This document shows, piece by piece, positions 11,225 through 22,984 of a DNA stretch of 64,000 nt. Each line of letters opens with the position of its first letter. Positions within the stretch are counted from its first letter, which is position 1. A model generated the notes under the pieces. That model did not search any database. It was not told the origin of the DNA and saw only the letters and a program-made list of their open reading frames with translations. Source of the stretch: Inia geoffrensis. Its lineage: Eukaryota > Chordata > Mammalia > Artiodactyla > Iniidae. Both the position numbers and the translations under genes were made by a program. Location: assembly GCA_036417435.1 (NCBI GenBank), contig CM070903.1:84065501-84129500 (forward strand), in the 5' to 3' direction.

Positions 11225-11729
11225 TAGATTCTTTGCTAAAACAGGGTCTTAACTGGGGTGCCCTACCTTATAGCCCCTCCAGGATGCCCCAAGTCTAGCC
11301 CCACTGTAGACCCCAGCCCACTTTGCTCTAGCTAAGCCCTGTCTGTTGAGTGCCTGAATCTGCTTCCTGAGGTCCTCCTTTCCATGTTCACTTTGCCACA
11401 TACTCTGGAGACTCAACAGTGACACAGATGGTTCAAGGCCTGCCCTGCCCCACCCACTGGATAGTACCTCTCAGTTCAGAGGCTTATCTATTTACCTGAG
11501 CTTGCTGGGCCTGCACAAGGGAACATCACATAACCAATAAAGTGATGATCGCCTGAGGATCTGGAAATATAGTCACAAATCTACGTCATGGAGAGCAGGT
11601 ATGTAGATACGCTTGTAACTAGACGTGTCTCCACAGGAAAGAGTCTAGTAAGCAACACGGCTGAATTTTCTTTCTGTCTCTTTTTTGGCTTAAAGATTGT
11701 TCTGGTTTTCCTGCTCACCAAAACTTGGA
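11225..11729. other. Anonymous intergenic sequence
   Basis: No gene or repeat recognised. Confidence 0.35.
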
Positions 11730-12030
11730 TGAATTTCACAGAGACGATGATAAAGAAAGCAGACACCAAAGAGCAGATACTATATAACTCCATATATGTG
11801 AAATTAAAAACAAGGAAAAGCAATCTATGATGATAGGAGTCAGAATAGTGGAATTTCTGTGTTGACTGGGAATAGAACAAGAGAGCCCTCTGGGATGCTG
11901 GAAATGGTAACTCTTGATCTGGGGCACGATCGCGTGGGTTTATACATATGCAAAACTTTCTCATGTAGTACCCTTAAGATTAGTGCACTTAATTGCATAT
12001 AATTTATACCTCGATTAAAAAGCACAAAAA
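11730..12030 (+). mobile_element. Ancient L1M-type LINE 3' end
   Basis: It carries the motif order of old L1 3' ends: actatataactccatatatg, then ttatacatatgcaaaac, then gattagtgcacttaattgc, then tatacctcgattaaaaa. Heavily diverged. The 80-codon frame at 11588-11830 overlaps its start and is not coding. Confidence 0.65.
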
Positions 12031-12894
12031 CATTTATTATGGGCTCTTCCCTTCCACAACAGTATTCCCTGACTGGGTATACATTTCTCCTTGCTGATCT
12101 GTCTTCTGGAATTCCTGGGTCCTTTTCCTCTTCCCTGAGCCTGGAGATTTTCATTTCTGGAAGCTCTGTCTGGAGCTGAGAGCTACCGAATGGAGTTAAA
12201 ATACTCTCAATCAAGGGACTCCAGGTTCTCTGTTCCATGTGCCAGTTATCAGGTTATTGCCTTTCAGCTCCAAGACGGTTCCTCAGTGATAATGCACCTG
12301 GACCTTAAAATATTTCTCCTTTGCCAGCTGGCCAGATGCTAAGCTTTCTCAGTAGTGGGCTCTGGAAAGAGACTGGGGGAGGAGGGGGCCAGCTTTCCAG
12401 GTTCCAGTGTGCTCCCCTGGGCAGTCTCCCGCAGCATGAGGCTTCTGCAGCACCTGGTCCAGCTGCATGCATGGTTTCCATAGAACCTAGCAGCCCAGCA
12501 GCACCGGCACTTCTCTCTGGGCAGCTCCCCCCAACCCCCAGGGAACTGTTCCTCAGTGACTCCAGCTAGCACAGCACTTCAGCAGACCTCATCATCCAGT
12601 GAGCTCTGGATGCACCTTCTTCAGGGAGGTTTGGAGCTCAGCCTGTGGAGGGAGACCCTCTTGCAGACTGTCCCTTCTTTATGTCTCTCTCAGCTCTAGG
12701 TGTAGTGACTGCTCCCTATATCGGCTACTACTGTATTCATCTGAGTTTTCTCCACCAATTACTAAGCTAGCCTTTCTTTATCCCAATCCCCTGTTACAGT
12801 TAATGATTCTTTATTATTAAACTTTCCCTGTTCAAGTCACTGTGTGGTTTCCAACTCCTGATTGGACCCTGACCAATACATTCCCCTTGTGGGG
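12031..12894. other. Unclassified; right end resembles an old LTR
   Basis: The right edge (attattaaactttccctg, then ctgattggaccctgaccaataca) is built like the R/U5 end of old mammalian LTRs, with an attaaa poly(A)-like signal and an end in ..aca. I could not assign a family or find the partner end. The frames at 12321-12569 (plus) and 12339-12572 (minus) overlap each other and look non-coding. Confidence 0.3.
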
Positions 12895-12949
12895 TTTGGG
12901 GGTGTGGGGTTTTTACAGATAGAAGTAGCAATTGTCGGAGTAGTGATGC

Positions 12950-13500
12950 ACTGAGGTAAAAGACTCTGCTACCAAATTGCTGGGTGATGCTGGGTATCTT
13001 AGTGCCTTGGGCCGCTATAACAAAATACCATAGACTGAACTGCTTAAACAGCAGACATTTATATCTCACAGCTCTGGAGCCTATAAGTCCAAGATCAGTG
13101 CCAGCATGGTGGAATTCTTGGTGAAGGCCCCCTTTTGCAGATGGCCATCTCCTTGCTGTATCTTCACATGGCAGAGAAAGAGATCATCTCTCTTGTGCCT
13201 CTTCCTATAAGGGCATCAATCCCATTCATTAGGGCTCCACCCTCATGACTAATCACCTCCCAAAGACCCCACCTCAGAATAGCACACTGGGGGTTAGGAT
13301 TTCAACATATGAGTTTTAGAAGGGGACACAAACATTCAGTCCCTAACACTGGGAAAGTCACTTTTCCTTTCTGGCCTCAGTTTCTCCTGGGATAAAATGG
13401 GGAATGTGTCTGTTCATCCTCCACTACCTTCACAGAGAGGTTGTGAGAATAAAGTGGAAGCACTGTGAGCTCCTCGGTGGAGAGGTACTGCTAAAATTCC
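12950..13500 (+). repeat. MIR SINE split by an MLT1-type solo LTR
   Basis: The MIR core reads gactctgctaccaaattgc..gctggg at 12962-12994, then resumes with aaagtcacttttcctttctgg, then cctcagtttctcctgggat, then aaaatggggaatg from 13354. The LTR between is listed separately. Confidence 0.8.
12995..13348 (-). mobile_element. Solo LTR of MaLR (MLT1-type), 5-bp TSD
   Basis: On the minus strand it starts tgttagggactgaatgtttg, continues with the diagnostic MaLR middle (gtgattagtcatgagggtgg) and ends tattttgttatagcggccca..actaagata. The 5-bp repeat ctggg at 12990-12994 and 13349-13353 is an LTR-style TSD. No internal MaLR sequence is attached, so it is a solo LTR. MaLRs are ancient non-autonomous ERV-L relatives. 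Confidence 0.85.
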
Positions 13501-13718
13501 TGGAGCTATTCCACCTACTAAAGTGGCTCGTAAAATTGACTGTTACGTAAAGATCTCTGCATTAATCAATTGCCACCCCTCCCACTGCAGGGAAGGAAAC
13601 AGGGGTGGAGGAATACAAGAAGGCCTAGAGACTTTTGGAGGTAAGCAGGTGTGGCAGGACCTCTGCGAGATTCAAGGCAAGGGCAGATGTTGACCTACAC
13701 CCTGTCTCTACCCTCAGA

Positions 13719-14190
13719 TTAAGCTGATAGTTGGGGTTCACTTAGCATTATATCTGTGATACTGTTCTCCTGCACACATTTGACACTGACCAGTGCTGAA
13801 ATGTGATTCTCTTGTACAGGATCTCTGCACTGTGCAATTCCAGGTGGTGCCATGCACATCACAGTTTTGCAAATGGCCCTCCCTGGTGTTGTGCCATGTA
13901 CAGCCTGTGCAGCCATATGCAGTAGCCCTGCCCAGTTGAGGAAGGCTGAGGCTGTGGCCACACACTCCCTGTGGGTCATCTTCTCCGTGGTCCTGAAGGG
14001 AAGGCCCGTCAAGCAAACTGATGACACAAAGAATTTGCACCAGACCTCCATGGGCCACAGAACAATCATACTGATTTCCACCTGACTGTCCTTTACCACC
14101 CAAAGGGCAGCATCTTCCCTGGTTCCTGTCCCTGCCTGTAGTTCTTCCACCAGTACCTCCAACTTCGGGCTTACAAAATTCCTTATTGAT
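13719..14190. other. Unexplained block with two long overlapping antisense frames
   Basis: Two minus-strand frames in different phases run through the same DNA: 164 codons (13719-14213) and 152 codons (13738-14196). Neither resembles a family I know. The second is rich in Cys, Gly and His. A coding gene would rarely leave a second phase open so long, so biased composition is the likelier cause. The left boundary is uncertain. The block abuts the ERV-L integrase remnant and may be retroviral DNA too diverged to recognise. Confidence 0.3.
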
Positions 14191-15060
14191 TGGCATGATG
14201 TATCACATGTCATTACTCAGAACGAGGAACCCATCTTATGGCAAAGGAAGTGTGAAATGGACATAGCATCACAGGATCTATTGCTCTTACTGTGTTCTTA
14301 GCATCTGGAAACAAACATCGGAAGAGAATGTTGGAATGGCCTGTTAAAGTCTCATTTAAGGCACAGGTTTCAGGACAACACCCTGCAGGGTTGAGGTGCA
14401 TCCTCCAAGATGAGGTGTAGGCACTGGCCAATGGATGATATACAGAGTTGTTTCCTCTGTAGCTGTTCAACATGCATCCAGGAACCAAGAGGGAGAAGTG
14501 GGATTGACCCTTCCCACCATCACTCCCAGTGGCCTATTTTCAGACTTTGTGATTCCGGTACCTACAGCCTTATGCTCTATTGTTTCAGAAGATCTGGCAC
14601 TCATAGTAGGGGAAGGAGGGGAAAACTTCAGACAGGCATACCATAGGGTCTGAATCTACACCTACTACCTGGACCCTTGGGAATCCCATGCTGGTAGACC
14701 AATATGGATAGGTTGCAGGCAGGCAGGGGTGATGATTGACTCTGAAAGCCATGAAGAGCTAGAGTAGCTATATGATGGGGGACGGAAGGATTACAACTGA
14801 AACACAGAGGTTCCACGCCCAGTGATAATGGTGAGCAGTCAATTACTGCAACCACTGCCCGACAAAGGCAAGGTAGCTAAGGCTCAGATCCTTTGGGATG
14901 AAGGACTAGGTCTCCCCACCAGGCAACCAACACACACCAGTCAAAGTGCTGGCGACAAAGAGGGAAATCTATGACAGTGATGGAGAAGGAGATGATAAAT
15001 ACCAATTTCAGTTTGGGGACCAGCTGCACCAGTGGGGACCATAGCTTGTTCTACTGACAC
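14191..15060 (+). mobile_element. ERV-L (class III endogenous retrovirus) internal fragment: integrase C-terminal half and downstream pol
   Basis: The nucleotide order matches the mammalian ERV-L internal region: the end of the integrase core, a C-terminal integrase stretch around 14330-14480 (the block containing aatggcctgttaaag), then the conserved segments near 14500-14600 and the end-of-pol segment near 14910-15040. Every frame is broken by stops and indels, so nothing can be produced. No LTRs are attached in recognisable form. It is an ancient fixed remnant. Confidence 0.75.
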
Positions 15061-15169
15061 CCTTATATGATGTTCTTGTAGAGATTGTAGCTGACCACAT
15101 TTGATGGGGTCTCTGAGGTGGATTGGATTTGCTGGAAGGCAGGAAGAGATCTGAGTGATACAGGAGCCC

Positions 15170-15600
15170 TCTTGTGCTCCATTTCAAATCCTCTTGGCCA
15201 CAACTCTTACTCCAGCCACTGCTTTGGCAACAAGTTTTGCACAGACTTCACCCAGTTCTTAGCCTGCGCAACCTGACTGTGCTTTGCCTTGGGCCCTTGC
15301 TCCCTTATTCTGAAAAGCCTGCCACCCTGTGTCTCCTGGGCCCTTCTCCTACATTTCTGCCCTCTCCTTCTCATTAGTTCTTTTGGTTCCTTGTGCCCTG
15401 CAAATATGGGTTCTCCCCAGAGTCCACTCTTTGGCTCCCTTCTTGGTGTACACATTCTCTCCACACGAACTTGTCTATTCACATTGCTTCTATCTTTATT
15501 TTGATTAAGCTATTCCCCAGATCTCCAACTTTACTCCTGTATTTCAGACCCACACTTTCAACAGCTGGCTGGAGACCTGCATGAGGAAAACCAATCAACA
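15170..15600 (+). mobile_element. L2 LINE fragment (reverse-transcriptase C-terminal region)
   Basis: It follows the L2 ORF2 order: a ggttccttgtgccctgcaaat-type segment, gggttctccccagagtcc, then the downstream block near 15500-15580. Diverged, with no open frame. It is distinct from the L2 copy beginning at 15840, which covers an earlier part of ORF2. Confidence 0.55.
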
Positions 15601-15711
15601 TTCCAACTCAGGTAGTTCTTGCCAGAGAATGAGTATATTCTTTTGCTTATATGAGAGTTGTGGATTCTACATACTTAAAGTATTCTATATTTTTAATAAA
15701 ATTATAAGGAA

Positions 15712-15712
<1 letters not shown>

Positions 15713-15742
<30 letters not shown>
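15713..15742. repeat. (CA)n microsatellite
   Basis: About 14 CA units following gaaag. Confidence 0.95.
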
Positions 15743-15839
15743 CACTCTTGGGATCCTGAGCCAGGGGAGCTGGCAAGTGCCCCTCCAGCACCCAGAATTC
15801 TCAGTACCTGATTTTGTTCTCCACCCTTCCTCCACTACG

Positions 15840-16668
15840 CATTTCATAATCATTCTGTAGATTTACATTCACCAGTAATCAAAGCCAACAATCTCAGTCA
15901 TGCATCCCAGTTTCTGCCTTCATCTCTTATGTTTCTAGCTCACTCCCCCATTACCAAACTCCAGCAATGCTTTGCCCCACAATGACCTAAGATCCACTGA
16001 TCCTACGGCCTTTCCCAGTGCCTCGATCCCTAGATGTCCCCTCTTCCCTCCTTGCCAAATTTAATGTCCTCACCCAATTCTTAAAATTTCTCTCTTTATC
16101 ACAATCTAATTCCTTTGCACCTCTTTCACTTTGTGATACTAACTTAAAAAAATGACAGACCAGGTTAAGTCCAGCCCTCCACCTACTCCACACCTGCCCT
16201 CATGCACCTGAACCTGGCTGCGGAAAAAGATGCAAAACTGCTGACCGTTTTCTCTCTAAATCCATGACTATGAACCTCAAGCACATCTCAACTGTAGCCA
16301 GGCAATCATCCAATACATCCTAATCCTATAGCCCTGAATGACGATTTCTTCACCTGTCTTCCCCTCAGACCTCCAACACCTTCTTTAGCTTCACTCTTTA
16401 CTTGTGATCTTGCTTCCCGTTTTACTGAGGAAATGAAATTTGTCCAAAAAAAACTGTCTTGGACTCCCACCTACCACACCTGTGCCAGCATACTCTGTAT
16501 TACCTCCTTGACTATAGATAAACCATCTGTGGTCCTAACTAAAGCCAATCCCTCCCCTATTCAAGGACATCTCTACAGTGAATCTACCTTCTCTCTCACA
16601 ACATCAGATTTTCCGCTGTCTACTCTTTCCCATAAACATACAATCATACTATTATTTCTTCCATTTTC
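15840..16668 (+). mobile_element. L2 LINE ORF2, left part, interrupted by L1
   Basis: Collinear with L2 ORF2 upstream of and into the reverse transcriptase: ccaacaatctcagtcatgc, ctagctcactcccccatta, aaagccaatccctcccc and a cataaacatacaatcatac-type segment. It stops at ttcttccattttc (16656-16668) and resumes at 22498, the two halves flanking a 5.8-kb L1 block. Confidence 0.8.
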
Positions 16669-17049
16669 CTTTTTTTAAAAAAAATCTTTATTGGAGTATA
16701 ATTGCTTTACAATGGTGTGTTAGTTTCTGTTTTATAACAAAGTGAATCAGCTATACATAAACATATATACCCATATCTCCTCCCTCTTGCGTCTCCCTCC
16801 CACCTTCCCTATCCCACCCCCCTAGGTGGTCACAAAGCACTGAGCTGATCTCCCTGTGCTATGCGGCTGCTTCCCACTAGCTATCTCTTTTACATTTGGT
16901 AGTGTATATATGTCCATGCCATTCTCTCACTTCATCCCAGCTTACCCTTCCCCCTCCCCATATCCTCAAGTCCATTCTCTACGTCTGTGTCTTTATTCCT
17001 CTCCTGCTCCTAGGTTCTTCAGAACCTTTCTTTTTTTTCAGATTCCATA

Positions 17050-20000
17050 TATATGTGTTAGCTTATGGTATTTATTTTTCTCTTTCTGACTTGCTTTACT
17101 CCGTAGGACAGGCTCTCAGTCCATCCACCTCACTACAAATAACTCAATTTCGTTTCTTTTTATGGCTGAGTAATATTCCATTATATATATGTGTCACATC
17201 TTCTTCATCCATTCATCTGTCGATGGACACTTAGCTTGCTTCCATGTCCTGGCTATTGTAAATAGAGCTGCAATGAACATTGTGGTACAAGACTCTTTTT
17301 GAATTATGGTTTTCTCAGGGTATATGCCCAGTGGTAGGATTACTGGGTCACATGGTAGTTCTATTTTTAGTTCTTTAAGGAACCTCCATACTGTTCTCCA
17401 TAGTGGCTGTATTAATTTACATTCCCACCAACAGTGCAAGAGGGTTCCCTTTTCTCCACACCCTCTCCAGCATTTATTGTTTGTAGATTTTTTGATGATG
17501 GCCATTCTGACTGGTGTGAGCTGATACCTCATTGCAGTTTTGATTTGCATTTCTCTAATGATTAATGATGTTCAGCATTCTTTCATGTGTTTGTTGGCAA
17601 TCTGTATATCTTCTTTGGAGAAATGTCTGTTTAGGTCTTCTGCCCATTTTTGGATTGGGTTGTTTGTTTTTGTGATATGGAGCTGCACGAGCTGCTTGTA
17701 AGCTTTGGAGATTTATCCTTTGTCAGTTGCTTCATTTGCAAATATTTTCTCCCATTCTAAGGGCTGTCTTCTTGTCTTGTTTATGGTTTCCTTTGCTGTG
17801 AAAAAGATTTTAAGTTTCATTTGGTCCCATTTCTTTATTTTTGTTTTTATTTCCATTTCTCTAGGAAGTGGGTCAAAAAGGATCTTGCTGTGATTTATGT
17901 CATAGAGTGTTCTGCCTATGTCTTCCTGTAAGAGTTTTATAGTGTCTGGCCTTACATTTAGGTCTTTAATCCGTTTTGAGTTTATTTTTGTGTTTGTTGT
18001 TAAGGAGTGTTCTAATTTCATTCCTTTGCATGTAGCTGTACAGTTTTCCCAGCACCACTTATTGAAGAGGCTGTCTTTTCTCCATTGTATATTCTTGCCT
18101 CCTTTATCAAAAATAAGGTGACCACATGTGCATGGGTTTATCTCTGGGCTTTCTATCCTGTTCCATTGATCTATATTTCTGTTTTTGTGCCAGTACCATA
18201 CTGTCTTGCTTACTGTAGCTTTGTAGTATAGTCTGAAGTCAAGGAGCCTCATTCCTCCAGCTCTGTTTTTTTTCCTCAAGGTTGCTTTTGCTATTCAGGG
18301 TCTTTTGTGTTTCCATACAAATTCTGAAATTTTTTGTTCTAGTTCTGTGAAAAATGCCATTGGTAGTTTGATAGGGATTGCACTGAACCTGTAGAATACT
18401 TTGGGTACTAGAGTCATTTTCACAATGTTGATTTTTCCAATCCAAGAACATGGTATATCTCTCCATCTGTTTGTTTCATCTTTAATTTCTTTCACCAGTG
18501 TCTTATAGTTTTCTGAGTACAGGTCTTCTACCTCTTTAGGTAGGTTTATTCCTAGGTATTTTATTCTTTTTGTTGCAATGGTAAATGGGAGTGTTTCCTT
18601 AATTTCTCTTTCAGATTTTCATCATTAGTGTATAGGAATGCAAGAGATTTCTGTGCATTAATACTGTATCCTGCTTTACCAAATTCACTGATTAGCTCCA
18701 GTATTCTGGTAACATCTTCAGGATACATGTATAGTATCATGTCATCAGCAAAGTGACAGCTTTACTTCTTCTTTTCTGATTTGGATTCCTTTTATTACTT
18801 TTTCTTCTCTGATTGCTGTGGCTAAAACTTCCAAAACTATGTTGAATAATAGTGGTGAGAGTGGGAAACCTTGTCTTGTTCCTGATCATAGTGGAAACGG
18901 TTTCAGTTTTTCACCATTGAGAACGATGTTGGCTGTGGGTTTGTCATATAGGGCCTTTATTATGTTGAGGTATGTTCCCTTTATGCCTACTTTCTGGAGC
19001 GTTGTTATCATAAATCGGTGTTGAATTTTGTTGAAAGCTTTTTCTGCATCTATTGAGATGATCATATGGTTTTTATTCTTCAGTTCGTTAATATGGTGTA
19101 TCACATTGATTGATTTGTGTATATTGAAGAACCCTTGCATTCGTGGGATAAACCCCACTTGATCATAATGTATGATCTTTTTAATGTGCTGTTGGATTCT
19201 GTTTGCTAGTATTTTGTTGAGGATTTTTGCATCTATGTTCATCAGTGATATTGGTCTGTAGTTTTCTTTCTTTGTGACATCTTTGTCTGGTTTTGGTATC
19301 AGGGTGATGGTGGCCTCATAGAATGAGTTTGGGAGTGTTCCTCCCTCTGCTGTATTTTGGAAGAGTTTGAGAAGGATAGGTGTTAGGTCTTCTCTAAATG
19401 TTTGATAGAATTTGCCTGTGAATCCATCTGGTCCTGGACTTTTGTTTGTTGGAAGATTTTTAATCACAGTTTCAATTTCAGTGCTTGTGATTGCCCTGTT
19501 TATATTTTCTATTTCTTCCCGGTTCAGTCTCGGAAGGTTGTGCTTTTCTCAGAACCTGTCCATTTCTTCCAGGTTGTCCATTTTATTGGCATAGAGTTGC
19601 TTGTGGTAATCTTTCATGATCCTTTGTATCTCTGCAGTGTCAGTTGTTACTTCTCCTTTTTCATTTCTCATTCTATTGATTTGAGTCTTCACCCTTTTTT
19701 TCTTGATGAGTCTGGCTAATGGTTTATCAATTTTGTTTATCTTCTCAAAGAACCAGCTTTTAGTTTTATTGATCTTTGCTATCGTTTCCTTCATTTCTTT
19801 TTCATTTAGTTCTGATCTGATCTTTATGATTTCTTTCCTTCTGCTAACTTTGGGATTTTTTGTTCTTCTTTCTCTAATTGCTTTAGGTGTAAGGTTAGGT
19901 TGTTTATTTGAGATGTTTCTTGTTTCTCGAGGTAGGATTGTATTGCTATATACTTCCCTCTTAGAACTGCTTTTGCTGCATCCCACAGGTTTTGGGTCAT

Positions 20001-20830
20001 TGTGTTTTCTTTGTCATTTGTTTCTAGGTATTTTTTGATTTCTTCAGTGATCTCTTGGTTATTAAGTAGTGTATTGTTTAGCCTCCATGTGTTTGTATTT
20101 TTTACAGGTGTTTTCCTGTAATTGATATCTCGTCTCATAGTGTTGTAGTCAGAAAAGATACTTGATATGATTTCAATTTTCTTAAATTTATCAAGGCTTG
20201 ATTTCTGATCCAAGATATGATCTATCCTGGAGAATGTTCCATGAGCACTTGAGAAGAAAGTGTATTCTTTTGTTTTTGGATGGAATGTCCTACAAATATC
20301 AATTAAGTCCATCTTGTTTAATGTATCATTTAAAGCTGTGTTTCCTTATTTTTTTTCATTTTGGATGATCTGTCCATTGGTGAAAGTGGGGTGTTAAAGT
20401 CCCCTACTATGATTGTGTTACCGTGTATTTCCCCTTTTATGGATGTTAGCATTTGCCTTCTGTATTAAGGTGCTCCTATGTTGGGTGCATAAATATTTAC
20501 AATTGTTATATCTTCTTCTTGGATTGATCCCTTGATCATTATGTAGTGTCTTTCTTTGTCTCTTGTAATAGTCTTTGTTTTAAAGTCTATTTTGTCTGAT
20601 ATGAGACCTGCTACTCCATCTTTCTTTTGATTTCCATTTTCATGGAATATCTTTTTCCATCCCCTCACTTTCAGTCTGTATGTGTCCTTAGGTATGAAGT
20701 GGGTCTCTTGTAGACAGCATATATATGGGTCTTGTTTTTGTATCCATTCAGTCAGTCTATGTTTTTTGGTTGGAGCATTTAATCCACTTACATTTAAGGT
20801 AATTATCAATATGTATATTCCTATTACCAT
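17050..20830 (-). pseudogene. L1 ORF2p (endonuclease-reverse transcriptase), broken into several frames
   Basis: The endonuclease start is at 20830-20465 (121 residues, with the QETH motif of APE-type nucleases and NIYAP). Linker pieces follow at 20312-19824 and 19986-19549. The reverse-transcriptase fingers and palm are at 19467-18886 (193 residues, including the [13 protein letters not shown] block), and C-terminal pieces at 18279-17713 and 17550-17194. The RT catalytic FADD is still encoded at 18752-18741, but a small deletion just upstream puts it in another phase. At least five frame breaks make it nonfunctional. Confidence 0.9.
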
Positions 20831-20849
20831 TTTCTTAATTGTTTTGGGT

Positions 20850-21775
20850 TTGTTATTGTAGGTCTTTTCCTTCTCTTGTGTTTCCTGCCTAGAGAAGTTC
20901 CTTTAGCATTTGTTGTAAAGCTGGTTTGGTGGTGCTGAATTCTCTTAGACTTTGCTTGTCTGTGAAGGTTTTAAATTCTCTGTCAAATCTGAATGAGATC
21001 CTTGCTGGGTAGAGTAATCCTGGTTATAGGTTTTTTCCTTTCCTCACTTTAAATGTCATGCCACTCCCTTCTGGCTTGCAGAGTTTCTGCTGAAAAATCA
21101 GCTGTTAACCTTATGGGGATTCCCTTTTATGTTATTTGTTGCTTCCCCTTGCTGCTTTTAATATTTTTTTGTATTTAACTTTTGATAGTTTGATTAATAT
21201 GTGTCTTGGAGTGTTTCTCCTTGGATTTATCCTGTATGGGACTCTCTGTGCTTCCTGGACTTGATTAACTATTTCCTTTCCCATATTAGGGAAGTTTTCA
21301 ACTATAATCTCTTCAAATATTTTCTCAGTCCCTTTCTTTTTCTATTCTTCTTCTGGAACCCCTATAATTCAAATGTTGGTGTGTTTAATGTTGTCCCAGA
21401 AGTCTCTGAGACTGTCCTCAGTTCTTTTCATTCTTCTTCTTTATTCTGCTCTGCAGTAGTTATTTCCACTATTTTATCTTCCAGGTCACTTATCCATTCT
21501 TTTGCCTCAGTTATTGTGCTATTGATTCTTTCTAGATAATTTTTAATTTCATTTATTGTGTTGTTCATCATTGTTTGTTTGCTCTTTAGTTCTTCTAGGT
21601 CCTTGTTTAACATTTCTTGTATTTTCTCCATTCTATTTCCAAGATTTTGAATCATCTTTTCTATCATTACTCTGAATTCTTTTTCAGGTAGACTGCCTAT
21701 TTCCTCTGCATTTGTTTGGTCTGGTGGGTTTTTACCTTGTTCCTTCATCTGCTGTGTGTTTCTCTGTCTTCTCAT
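20850..21775 (-). pseudogene. L1 ORF1p (RNA-binding coiled-coil chaperone), broken
   Basis: In active L1, ORF1p trimerises through a coiled coil and coats L1 RNA. Here the frame 21428-21775 keeps 115 residues: the N-terminal leader and a clear heptad-patterned coiled coil (residues about 30-110, with repeated EEL/NKDLEELKSKQ and ISDLEDKIVEI motifs). It stops in an EEE run. The RNA-recognition and C-terminal domains lie further left (about 20850-21420) in other phases, recognisable only by position and short matches. Confidence 0.85.
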
Positions 21776-22266
21776 TTTGCTTAACTTACTGTGTATGGGG
21801 TCTCCTTTTCACAGGCTGCAGTTCATAGTTCCTGTTGTTTTTGGTGTCTGCCCCCAGTGGATAAGGTTGGTTCAGTGGGTTGTGTAGGAAGGGACTAGTG
21901 CCTGTGTTCTGGTGGATGAGGCTGGATTTTGTCCTTCTGGTGAGCAGGTCCACATCCGGTGGTGTGTTTTGGGATGTCTGTGGTCTTATTATGATTTTAG
22001 GCAGCCTCTCTGCTAATGGGTGGGGTTGTGTTCCTGTATTGCTAGTTGTTTGGCATAGGGTGTCCAGCACTGTAGCTTGCTGGTCGTTGAGTGGAGCTGG
22101 GTCTTAGCATTGAGATGGAGATCTCTGGGAGAGCTTTTGCTGTTTGATATTACATGGAGCTGGGAGGTCCCTGGTGGACCAATGTCCTGAACTTGGCTCT
22201 CCCACCTCAGAGGCACAGGCCTGACTCCTGGCCAGAGCACCAAGACCCTGTCATCCACACAGCTCT

Positions 22267-22497
22267 AAAATCAGCAAAAAGACAAGGATGCCCACTCTTG
22301 CACTTCTATTTAACATAGTATTGGAAGTCCTCACAGAATTTATTGGATACAGTGAAAGCAGTGCTCAGAGGGAAATTTGTGGTTGTAAACACCTTGGATG
22401 AGCTCAAACGTAGACTGGTCACAGCTGAGGAAAGAGTCAGTGAGCTTGAATACACGTCAGAATTTCCCAAACTGTAGAGGATGGATGGTAACAACTT
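22267..22497 (+). mobile_element. Mosaic of three L1 pieces, plus strand, at the 5' end of the minus-strand L1
   Basis: Three short L1-like segments follow one another: an RT piece (agacaaggatgcccactctt.., about 22278-22325), an endonuclease-RT linker piece (gaaagcagtgctcagaggg, about 22351-22370) and an ORF1 piece (cacagctgaggaaagagtca, about 22421-22440). All read on the plus strand, opposite to the adjoining L1. The segment lies inside the same candidate TSD as that L1, suggesting it arrived with it. Confidence 0.55.
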
Positions 22498-22984
22498 TTC
22501 TCCCATTTTCAAAGAAAAACTCTTGATCCTTCCTTTCCTTCCAGCAACCATCCCATTTCTCTGCTCCCCTTCATAAAAAGCCACTTGAAAGTATTACTTG
22601 TACTCATTGTCTTGAATTCTCTATTGCATCCACTTCAGTCAGGCTTTTGCCTCTATCACATTATGAACGTCTCTGAACAAGGTCACCAGTGTTGCAAAAT
22701 CCAATGATCGGTCCTCAGTCCTCATCTTACTTGACCTATCAACACAACTGGCACAGTTCATTGCCTCTTCCTCCTGGAAATACTCTCTAGCAAGACACCA
22801 CACTCTCTGGGTTTTCCTCCTTCTTCACTGGCTGTTCTTTCTCAGCCTACTGGTTCTTCAATTTGTACTTCTTTGCTTTGGAGTACTCCAGGGCACTCCT
22901 TCACTTCTTCCTCTGTACTAACTCCTTTAGCAATCTCGTCTAATGTTATGATGTTAAATATCTTTTATAAAATCATTCAACATT
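22498..22984 (+). mobile_element. L2 LINE ORF2, right part (reverse transcriptase)
   Basis: It resumes the L2 of 15840-16668 directly: catcccatttctctgctccc, tcaggcttttgcctctatc, ggtcctcagtcctcatctta (RT palm region) and ggagtactccagggcactcc. It then runs to about 22984, where rearranged L1 material begins. Confidence 0.8.

Larger units (their letters stand above)
16669..22266 (-). mobile_element. Near-full-length L1 LINE, minus strand, inactive
   Basis: Element order from right to left: 5' UTR (about 22266-21790), ORF1 (about 21775-20850), ORF2 (20830 to about 17050), 3' UTR (to about 16680) and A-rich tail. It is inserted in an L2; the flanks ttcttccattttc (16656-16668) and ttctcccattttc (22498-22510) match at 12 of 13 bases and fit an aged TSD. 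The 5' UTR type is the one typical of cetartiodactyl L1. ORF1 and ORF2 both carry frameshifts, so it cannot be autonomous. The 5' end adjoins a small L1 mosaic inside the same TSD. Confidence 0.92.
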
